From contig CAJJNP010000110.1 in the NCBI GenBank assembly GCA_905193145.1, forward strand, positions 1 to 11,205: a DNA stretch of 11,205 bases. Reading direction: 5' to 3'. Below, one piece after another: positions 1 to 4,305 of this stretch. Position numbers and translations under genes: made by a program. The notes beneath the pieces were generated by a model, which searched no databases, was not told where the DNA came from, and saw nothing but the letters and a program-made list of their open reading frames with translations. The DNA comes from an uncultured Odoribacter sp. GTDB lineage: Bacteria; Bacteroidota; Bacteroidia; Bacteroidales; Marinifilaceae. The stretch's first letter is position 1. Each line of letters begins with the position of its first letter.

Positions 1-188
1 GGAGTTTGCACAAAAAGACGTTCACGTTCTTCAATCACTCCTCCAATATAATATGGTAGCCCACAATTTGCATACGATATATACTTACCCTTTTCAAAAA
101 GAATAATTTCAGCTTGTTCATTCATTCTCCTTAAACGTGCTGCAGTAGATGCACCGCCAGCCACTCCACCAATTATCAAGTATTTCAT
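1..188 (-). CDS. CoA-disulfide reductase / NADH oxidase-like FAD flavoprotein (5' part only)
   Basis: Only the first 62 codons lie in the window; the rest runs off the left edge. The visible N-terminus has a Rossmann FAD-binding motif (IIGGVAGGAS, residues 5-14), an acidic residue ending the second strand (FEK, 31-33), and the motif SYANCGLPY (38-46). The single cysteine at residue 42 in this S-x-x-N-C-G-x-P-Y setting is the hallmark of CoA-disulfide reductases, NADH peroxidases and oxidases and their relatives, which cycle through a Cys-SSCoA or Cys-sulfenate. Many Bacteroidota members carry a C-terminal rhodanese and/or TusA-like domain, which cannot be checked here. The protein should be cytoplasmic. 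It lies 87 bases downstream of an ArsR-type regulator on the same strand, which suggests shared control, perhaps of thiol or persulfide metabolism. The family assignment is secure; the exact substrate is not. Confidence 0.85.
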   Translation of the reverse strand, partial: MKYLIIGGVAGGASTAARLRRMNEQAEIILFEKGKYISYANCGLPYYIGGVIEERERLFVQT

Positions 189-275
189 AGTATCTAATTA
201 TTTATTATTTAAATATTAAAATATACATTTATATAAATAGGCAATAAAATAGAAAAGCAAATACTAATCCCTATT
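189..275 (-). other. Intergenic spacer arsR to flavoprotein, AT-rich with 12-bp palindrome
   Basis: This is an 87-base, very AT-rich gap. It contains a perfect 12-base palindrome, ATTTATATAAAT, at 227-238. I see no terminator hairpin with a U-tract and no good TAnnTTTG box at correct spacing, so the flavoprotein is probably co-transcribed with the ArsR gene. In DNA this AT-rich the palindrome may be chance, but an ArsR-type operator here would be plausible. Confidence 0.35.
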
Positions 276-572
276 CTACTCATTGCATTTGAGCATACAA
301 CGCATAACATTAGTCACTCTATCGTCAGCTAACCGATAAAAAGCATTTCTTCCCTCCCGACGAATCTGTAGAATACCTTTAGCATACATATCAGTTAGAT
401 GATGAGAAATCAATGCCTGACTACACTCTGTCTGTTCACAAATATCAGACACACTTAGTTCGCCATTTCTCGATAGTAAGCAAATAATGGCTAATCGATT
501 AGGATGCGCAATTGCTTTTAAGCTATAAGCAATTTGCTCTAATTCTTCTTTTGTAAAACATCTTTTCCCCAT
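276..572 (-). CDS. ArsR/SmtB-family winged-helix repressor, possible thiol/persulfide sensor
   Basis: A 98-residue protein, the usual size for this family of dimeric, ligand-released repressors. Visible parts are an N-terminal helix with the family motif LKAIAHPNRLAIICLL (18-33), the recognition helix region CSQALISHHLTDMYAKGIL (50-68), and the beta wing IRREGRNAFYRL (70-81). The classic metal motif ELCVCDL is replaced by ELSVSDI (38-44), so the arsenic/cadmium alpha-3N site is missing. Six cysteines are present (5, 31, 45, 50, 92, 96). From memory of the persulfide sensors SqrR and BigR, C31 in the IICLL segment and a cysteine in the last helix (C92 or C96) sit about where their reactive pair lies. 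The gene precedes a CoA-disulfide-reductase-like gene, which fits a sulfur-stress role. The fold is secure; the ligand is inference. A good promoter lies just upstream and the regulator may be autoregulated there. Confidence 0.9.
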   Translation of the reverse strand: MGKRCFTKEELEQIAYSLKAIAHPNRLAIICLLSRNGELSVSDICEQTECSQALISHHLTDMYAKGILQIRREGRNAFYRLADDRVTNVMRCMLKCNE

Positions 573-592
573 ATTCTCTTATATTAATGGCA

Positions 593-623
593 CAAATATA
601 TAAACATATATTTATGCATACAA
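593..623 (-). promoter_or_regulatory. Promoter of arsR-like gene with overlapping inverted repeat
   Basis: On the minus strand a TTG (complement of 621-623) is followed by 20 bases and TATATTTG (complement of 593-600), an exact match to the Bacteroidota pattern TTG-N19-21-TAnnTTTG. An inverted repeat with 7-base arms AAATATA/TATATTT and a 6-base spacer (594-613) covers the -7 box. That is a natural place for an autoregulatory ArsR operator. The promoter is well supported; the operator is tentative because the region is AT-rich. Confidence 0.7.
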
Positions 624-632
624 GTAAAACAC

Positions 633-669
633 AAAAAAAAGATGCCTTTTATTCTAAAGGCATCTTTTA
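633..669 (-). terminator. Intrinsic terminator of the rpmB-rpmG-DUF4295 operon
   Basis: A perfect 9-bp stem GATGCCTTT/AAAGGCATC (641-649 with 656-664) with a 6-base loop. Read on the minus strand it is followed by eight T residues (complement of 633-640). It lies about 20 bases past the DUF4295 stop and immediately before the arsR promoter, insulating the two units. Confidence 0.9.
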
Positions 670-686
670 TGTTCATAAAGAAATAC

Positions 687-839
687 TTATTTCTTCAAGG
701 CTTCTTTTACCTGGTCAGTAGTGACCATTTGTTCTTTGAAAGTATAGGCACCAGTCTTCGGAGACTTTACCATTTTAATTACTTTCGCATAACCTCTACC
801 GTCACCGGTTTTCAGGGTTGCAACTACTTTCTTTGCCAT
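687..839 (-). CDS. DUF4295 family small basic protein, probable ribosomal component
   Basis: A 50-residue, lysine-rich ORF that starts MAKKVVATLKTGDGRGYAKV and ends with two lysines before TAA. It begins 7 bases after the rpmG stop, in the same transcript, and is followed directly by the operon terminator. The sequence matches the DUF4295 family, which in Bacteroidota regularly follows L28 and L33. I recall that a Bacteroidota-specific large-subunit protein named bL38 was described from the Flavobacterium johnsoniae ribosome, and I believe it is this family, but I could not confirm that here. Seen directly: size, strong positive charge, operon position. Known: the family is restricted to this phylum. 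Inferred: binding to the 50S subunit. No Shine-Dalgarno sequence precedes the start; the upstream bases are A/T-rich. Confidence 0.9.
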   Translation of the reverse strand: MAKKVVATLKTGDGRGYAKVIKMVKSPKTGAYTFKEQMVTTDQVKEALKK

Positions 840-846
840 AGTTCAA

Positions 847-1035
847 TTATTTAATTTCGCGGTGTAACGTTACTCTTTTCAGATACGGATTGTACTTTTT
901 CAGTTCCAATCTTTCAGGTGTATTTTTTCTGTTCTTGGTAGTAATGTACCGTGACATTCCTGGTACGCCGGATTCTTTTTGTTCAGTACATTCAAGAATC
1001 ACTTGCACTCTGTTTCCTTTACTTTTCTTTGCCAT
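847..1035 (-). CDS. rpmG: 50S ribosomal protein L33 (bL33)
   Basis: A 62-residue basic protein beginning [18 protein letters not shown], with the family's central block [23 protein letters not shown] (split here as [11 protein letters not shown], 28-38, and [12 protein letters not shown], 39-50) and a C-terminal LHRE motif. L33 sits near the E site of the large subunit. Only one cysteine (C16) is present, so this is the zinc-free (C-minus) form without the two CxxC knuckles. It is the middle gene of the rpmB-rpmG-DUF4295 operon, 11 bases after rpmB and 7 bases before the DUF4295 gene, and shares the rpmB promoter. The length is typical and the identification is secure. Confidence 0.97.
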   Translation of the reverse strand: MAKKSKGNRVQVILECTEQKESGVPGMSRYITTKNRKNTPERLELKKYNPYLKRVTLHREIK

Positions 1036-1046
1036 CGTCAGTGATT

Positions 1047-1289
1047 TTAAATAGTTTTAATTAATCCAGCTTCTGTAGCTTGTTTCAAACAAGCACTCAG
1101 ACCTTTTTTGTTAATCAAACGAAGACCATCGGCTGAAACATTCAGGCGAATCCATCTGTCTTCTTCTGGCCAATAGAAATTTCTTTTGAATAGGTTGATT
1201 GAAAATGTTCTCTTAACTCTTCTTTTAGAGTGAGAAACATGGTTACCACCCATTGCTCTTTTTCCGGTTATTTGACAAACTCTTGACAT
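1047..1289 (-). CDS. rpmB: 50S ribosomal protein L28 (bL28)
   Basis: An 80-residue basic protein starting [20 protein letters not shown], followed by the family block [19 protein letters not shown] (21-39) and the C-terminal segment [14 protein letters not shown] (51-64). bL28 binds 23S rRNA near the E site and bridges to L33 and other small proteins, consistent with its operon partner. The length is normal. It is the first gene of the leftward operon, with a promoter about 40 bases upstream and a short leader of roughly 30 bases. There is no Shine-Dalgarno sequence before the ATG. Confidence 0.97.
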   Translation of the reverse strand: MSRVCQITGKRAMGGNHVSHSKRRVKRTFSINLFKRNFYWPEEDRWIRLNVSADGLRLINKKGLSACLKQATEAGLIKTI

Positions 1290-1327
1290 CTCTCAGTATT
1301 TTTTATAAACGCTTTCCAAACAGAGTG

Positions 1328-1358
1328 CAAAGTAAATGCTTTTTTTTTATATAAGCAA
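1328..1358 (-). promoter_or_regulatory. Promoter of the rpmB operon
   Basis: On the minus strand TTG (complement of 1356-1358) is followed by 20 bases and TTACTTTG (complement of 1328-1335), one mismatch from TAnnTTTG. The spacing fits the Bacteroidota sigma factor. It lies about 40 bases upstream of the rpmB start, in the divergent gap shared with the Dabb gene. Confidence 0.65.
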
Positions 1359-1438
1359 GTATGTCAAGAAAAAAACGCATACTTTATTCAAAAAGATTTT
1401 CTCATTCCACATTGCGAACATTATTCCATGAGTTTTGC

Positions 1439-1446
1439 TATCTTTG
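1439..1446 (+). promoter_or_regulatory. -7 element for the Dabb/yhhQ transcript
   Basis: TATCTTTG is an exact TAnnTTTG box followed by C, 28 bases before the Dabb ATG. The best TTG upstream (1412-1414) is 24 bases away, longer than the usual 19-21, so the -33 element is weak or different. No better start signal is visible in the 185-base divergent gap. Confidence 0.65.
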
Positions 1447-1474
1447 CCGGGTGAAATAATTAAATCTCATAGTA

Positions 1475-1768
1475 ATGATTAAGCACATTGTATTTTTCAA
1501 ATTCAAATTATCACCAGACAAGGAATATCAAATGAATGCTATTAAAGCAGAATTAGAAAAATTACCTGCCACCATCAAAGAATTAAAAGAAATTCATGTA
1601 GGTATAAATATCAATCCTGCAGAACATTGGGATCTTAGTTTAGAAGCTATTGTTGAAGATATGGCAGCTTTAAATACTTATGCTATGCACCCAGCACATC
1701 AAGCTATTGTAAAAAACATGATTGCTCCAATTAAAGAAGAACGTGCATGTATTGATTACATCCAATAA
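1475..1768 (+). CDS. Dabb (stress-responsive alpha/beta barrel) domain protein
   Basis: A 97-residue single-domain protein. It opens with the family signature IKHIVFFKFK (2-11), continues with LEKLPATIKELKEIHVGINI (27-46), and ends with the family helix motif around MHPAHQAIVKNMIAP (71-85). These match the Dabb family, small dimeric ferredoxin-like barrels. Known members range from plant stress proteins to polyketide cyclases and heme-degrading relatives, so family membership does not fix a reaction. It is cytoplasmic with no signal peptide. It is the first gene of a short plus-strand unit, 60 bases before the YhhQ transporter. No terminator with a U-tract separates them, so the preQ1 aptamer between them probably sits inside a shared mRNA. 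Whether the protein has anything to do with queuosine is unknown. Confidence 0.88.
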   Translation: MIKHIVFFKFKLSPDKEYQMNAIKAELEKLPATIKELKEIHVGININPAEHWDLSLEAIVEDMAALNTYAMHPAHQAIVKNMIAPIKEERACIDYIQ

Positions 1769-1773
1769 TCCTC

Positions 1774-1793
1774 CGGCAGGAATAATCCTGCTG
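1774..1793 (+). other. Hairpin between the Dabb stop and the riboswitch
   Basis: Six Watson-Crick pairs GCAGGA/TCCTGC with an ATAA loop, extendable by one G-U and one C-G pair (1774-1793). It starts 6 bases after the Dabb stop codon and shares base 1793 with the foot of the aptamer P1 stem. There is no U-tract, so it is not an intrinsic terminator. It may stabilise the 3' end of the upstream gene or influence folding of the aptamer. Confidence 0.5.
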
Positions 1794-1824
1794 CGTGTGC
1801 TTGTCAAACCACGTAAAAAACAAG
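1793..1824 (+). promoter_or_regulatory. preQ1-I riboswitch aptamer
   Basis: The 32 bases form the H-type pseudoknot of class I preQ1 riboswitches. P1 pairs CGTG (1794-1797) with CACG (1810-1813), extendable by a G-U pair (1793 with 1814). P2 pairs CTTG in the loop (1800-1803) with CAAG (1821-1824). The tract TAAAAAA (1814-1820) supplies the A-rich loop that lines the P1 groove. C1809, directly before the 3' strand of P1, is the expected preQ1-pairing base, as in the Thermoanaerobacter tengcongensis aptamer. The downstream gene is a queuosine-precursor transporter, a classic regulon member. P2 ends 4 bases before the ATG, so ligand binding should block initiation. No terminator follows, which argues for translational control. 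Confidence 0.87.
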
Positions 1825-1828
1825 AAAT

Positions 1829-2509
1829 ATGCAAAAAAATATATCACTCCCCTTTATGTTTATGGGGATTCTTTTCAATGTTTGCCTTGTCGCATCCAAT
1901 CTTCTAGAAACAAAAGTTGTTCAACTTGGTCCAATAACAGCAACAGCTGGATTAATTGTATTTCCAATATCATACATCATCAATGACTGTATTGCTGAAG
2001 TATGGGGATTCAAGAAAGCAAGACTAATTATTTGGAGCGGTTTTCTTATGAATTTCCTCGTAATTGGTTTTGCTCGACTAGCCATTATGTTACCAGCAGC
2101 ACCTTTTTGGGAAGGAGAAGATAGTTTTAATTTTGTATTCGGACTTGCTCCACGTATAGCCATAGCTAGTCTATTAGCTTTTCTAGTTGGTTCTTTTTTA
2201 AACGCTTACATCATGAGCAAAATGAAAATAACAACCCAAGGTAAATATTTTTCCCTGCGAGCTATTACTTCTACAATTATAGGTGAAAGTGCTGATTCGC
2301 TAATATTCTTTCCCATTGCATTCGGTGGGTTAATTCCAATCACAGAACTATTGGTAATAATTGGAACCCAAGCTTGTTTAAAATCAATATACGAGGTAAT
2401 TATATTACCGGTCACAATCCATGTGGTGAAATACGTAAAACGCATAGACCACACAGATGTTTACGACCGTAATATTTCTTATAATATCATTCGACTTAAA
2501 GACATATAA
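1829..2509 (+). CDS. yhhQ: Queuosine precursor transporter, YhhQ/QPTR family
   Basis: A 226-residue membrane protein with about six hydrophobic helices (near 8-24, 36-54, 65-88, 108-129, 150-168, 174-203). It contains the family signatures NLLETK (24-29), FPISYIINDCIAEVWG (45-60), and RAITSTIIGESADS (144-157) followed by LIFFPIAF (158-165). YhhQ proteins import preQ0 or preQ1, which cells use to make the queuosine base of GUN-anticodon tRNAs. Length and topology are normal. The start is set by the preQ1 aptamer ending 4 bases upstream. The polar tail after residue 203 is probably cytosolic. The stop lies 3 bases from the stop of the convergent M20 gene. Function is well supported by both sequence and riboswitch; whether preQ0, preQ1 or queuine is preferred is not determinable. 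Confidence 0.93.
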   Translation: MQKNISLPFMFMGILFNVCLVASNLLETKVVQLGPITATAGLIVFPISYIINDCIAEVWGFKKARLIIWSGFLMNFLVIGFARLAIMLPAAPFWEGEDSFNFVFGLAPRIAIASLLAFLVGSFLNAYIMSKMKITTQGKYFSLRAITSTIIGESADSLIFFPIAFGGLIPITELLVIIGTQACLKSIYEVIILPVTIHVVKYVKRIDHTDVYDRNISYNIIRLKDI

Positions 2510-2512
2510 TAA

Positions 2513-3661
2513 TTAGCACCTACGCTGTAAAAAATGTTTACAAACAGATACCAACATTCCTATTCCAACCGAAATAGCTCTTTCATCTGGAGCCATTTTC
2601 GGATTGTGAAGAGGAGGCATACTATCCTGCTCTGGAGGACAAATTCCTAATGTCCAAAATGCACCCGGCAATTTCTCTAAATAAATAGCAAAATCTTCAC
2701 CCAAGGTCAAAGGAGATAATTCTACAACTTCCGCTACTCCAATAGCAGACTCTTTTACCAACTCTGTCCATTCTGCAGTATTCACTAAAGGAGGAAGTCC
2801 ATTCCAAGGCATATTGGGAACAAAACGGCATCCATACAAATCACATATTGCAGGAGATTTTTCATTTATCAAATCAAAGATATGATGGCGCAATGCATCA
2901 TTATGAGTACGTACGGTCCCCTTGATTTCCACCTTATCAGGAATCACATTATTTGCTGTGCCGCCATGAATAGAGGTAATAGACAAAACTGCCGGCTCAA
3001 AAGGATTTCGGAATTTAGTTATAATCGTTTGATAAAATTGAATCAATGCGGCTGCAGCCAATATCGGATCCGAGCCTAACTGAGGCATAGCAGCATGAGT
3101 TCCTTTCCCCTCAATAGTAAAAATTATATTATCTGAAGATGCAAAAAAAGCTCCAGAACGAATACCTATTTTACCGACAGGTAATCCAGGAAAAACATGT
3201 TGTCCAAAAATTGCTTGCGGTACAGGTTCTTCCAATAAATGCGGCAATAATAAACGCGCTCCTCCGGGGCGTTTTTCTTCACTGGGTTGAAATAGTACTT
3301 TAATCGTTCCTCCCAAAGAATTTTCTATTTCTTTCAAAGCAAGCAAAGCCCCCAGCACCATAGCCATGTGCATATCATGGCCACAAGCATGCATTTTTCC
3401 TTCATACTCTGAAGCATAAGGTAATCCTGTTTCTTCATGTACCCACAAGGCATCCATATCTGCACGTATTGCAACACAAGGCTCACCTTGTCCAATAACG
3501 GCAATTATACCTGTTTCATAAGTTTTATAATCAATACCATTCTCTTTCAATATATTGATAATGTAAGCTTGCGTTTCTATCTCTTGAGTCGATACCTCAG
3601 GGAAACGATGGAAATGACGCCTAAATTCTATCGATCTATTTATAATTTCTTCATTTACCAT
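2513..3661 (-). CDS. M20 family metal-dependent amidohydrolase (N-acyl amino acid / hippurate hydrolase type)
   Basis: A 382-residue cytoplasmic protein with no signal peptide, the usual length for the M20D amidohydrolases. Visible motifs are RRHFHRFPE (14-22), the metal-binding MHACGHDMHMAM (90-101, with C93 and H95), the catalytic glutamate pair in QPSEE (125-129), GQHVFPGLP (153-161), H189 of the lid-domain motif GTHAAMP, and the last ligand region GEDF (321-324) with H352. The order matches enzymes that remove acyl groups from amino acids or aromatic conjugates (hippurate hydrolase, IAA-amino acid hydrolase, N-acetyl-diaminopimelate deacetylase relatives). The true substrate cannot be read from sequence. 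The gene starts 2 bases after the xpt stop, so the two are almost certainly co-transcribed and may be translationally coupled. All expected metal ligands appear intact. Confidence 0.92.
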   Translation of the reverse strand: MVNEEIINRSIEFRRHFHRFPEVSTQEIETQAYIINILKENGIDYKTYETGIIAVIGQGEPCVAIRADMDALWVHEETGLPYASEYEGKMHACGHDMHMAMVLGALLALKEIENSLGGTIKVLFQPSEEKRPGGARLLLPHLLEEPVPQAIFGQHVFPGLPVGKIGIRSGAFFASSDNIIFTIEGKGTHAAMPQLGSDPILAAAALIQFYQTIITKFRNPFEPAVLSITSIHGGTANNVIPDKVEIKGTVRTHNDALRHHIFDLINEKSPAICDLYGCRFVPNMPWNGLPPLVNTAEWTELVKESAIGVAEVVELSPLTLGEDFAIYLEKLPGAFWTLGICPPEQDSMPPLHNPKMAPDERAISVGIGMLVSVCKHFLQRRC

Positions 3662-3663
3662 GG

Positions 3664-4233
3664 CTACTCTCTAATTTTAATTCTGCAATCATCCAAACTA
3701 TCAATAATAGCTAACGACTCAACATGCACATAACGACTACGTAACAAATCTCCTCCTTTCTGAAACGCTTTCTCAATAATGAATCCCATACCTACTAATT
3801 CTGCTCCTGCTTGGTCGATTAAATCAATCATACCATTAGCAGCATTCCCATTAGCTAAAAAATCATCTATAAAAAGAATTCTATCGTCTGGAGTCAGAAA
3901 ATCTTTACTGATACAGACCTGGTATTCCCTGTCCTTTGCAAAAGAACGAATAGTCGTAGATATCATATTTTCCATTGTCTTCGGCTGCTTTTTCTTTGCA
4001 AAAACCACAGGCAACTCCATTAAATACCCAACCATAATAGCAGGAGCTATTCCACTAGCTTCAATGGTCATCACCTTATTAAATCGGTCTCCAGCAAATC
4101 TTCTGACAAATTCTACAGCAATCGACTTCATCAATACCGGATCCATTTGGTGATTGATAAAACTATCAACTTTCAATATACCACCAGGAAAACATTTACC
4201 ATCCTCAAGTATACGTTTTTTCAATAATTCCAT
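3664..4233 (-). CDS. xpt: Xanthine phosphoribosyltransferase
   Basis: A 189-residue enzyme of the type I PRTase fold that converts xanthine plus PRPP to XMP in purine salvage. The PRPP-binding loop appears as [18 protein letters not shown] (118-135). The N-terminal hood starts [20 protein letters not shown], typical of Xpt rather than Hpt or Gpt, and the segment [15 protein letters not shown] (56-70) is also typical. Length equals the family norm. It lies 72 bases downstream of purL with a terminator-like hairpin between, and 2 bases before an M20 amidohydrolase gene. No promoter box or purine riboswitch is visible in the 72-base gap, so expression may depend on read-through from purL or on a promoter inside purL. 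Confidence 0.95.
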   Translation of the reverse strand: MELLKKRILEDGKCFPGGILKVDSFINHQMDPVLMKSIAVEFVRRFAGDRFNKVMTIEASGIAPAIMVGYLMELPVVFAKKKQPKTMENMISTTIRSFAKDREYQVCISKDFLTPDDRILFIDDFLANGNAANGMIDLIDQAGAELVGMGFIIEKAFQKGGDLLRSRYVHVESLAIIDSLDDCRIKIRE

Positions 4234-4247
4234 ATTCTTATTTTATT

Positions 4248-4280
4248 AAAAAAATGAGGCTGCCTTCAGGCAACCTCATT
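4248..4280 (-). terminator. Terminator or attenuator between purL and xpt
   Basis: A long hairpin: AATGAGG/CCTCATT (4253-4259 with 4274-4280), one mismatch, then TGCC/GGCA (4261-4264 with 4269-4272) around a 4-base loop. On the minus strand it is followed by seven T residues (complement of 4248-4254). It should stop transcription from purL, yet xpt begins only 14 bases beyond the U-tract with no promoter of its own visible. Confidence 0.8.
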
Positions 4281-4289
4281 CGTCACAGG

Positions 4290-4303
4290 CAGCCTTGCGG
4301 CTG
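4290..4303 (-). other. Short GNRA-type hairpin after purL stop
   Basis: On the minus strand CAGCC-GCAA-GGCTG forms a 5-bp stem with a GCAA (GNRA) tetraloop, starting 2 bases after the purL stop. Its 3' arm together with the next bases (complement of 4287-4294) is perfectly complementary over 8 bases to the 3' arm of the following terminator (complement of 4258-4265), so the two hairpins could rearrange. Confidence 0.5.
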
Positions 4304-4305
4304 TT

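Noticed and set aside
642..854. Open frame of 70 codons on the plus strand
   Set aside because: It reads through the terminator hairpin and antisense to the DUF4295 gene; the minus-strand protein is the recognisable one.
1412..1446. TTG at 1412 as the -33 element of the Dabb promoter
   Set aside because: The 24-base spacer to TATCTTTG is outside the usual 19-21, so only the -7 box is claimed.
1722..1986. Two short plus-strand frames over the aptamer and the transporter start
   Set aside because: They are out of frame with the Dabb and YhhQ proteins and cross the riboswitch; no family resemblance.
2530..2546. AT-rich inverted repeat just past the yhhQ stop as a terminator
   Set aside because: The stem is short and made almost only of A-T pairs, with no U-tract on the plus strand, and it falls inside M20 coding sequence.
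3779..4153. Open frame of 124 codons on the plus strand
   Set aside because: It is antisense within xpt; the minus strand encodes a clear PRTase with the PRPP loop.
4234..4305. Purine riboswitch upstream of xpt
   Set aside because: The 72-base gap holds only the two hairpins; the three-way junction and conserved loop sequences of guanine aptamers are absent.
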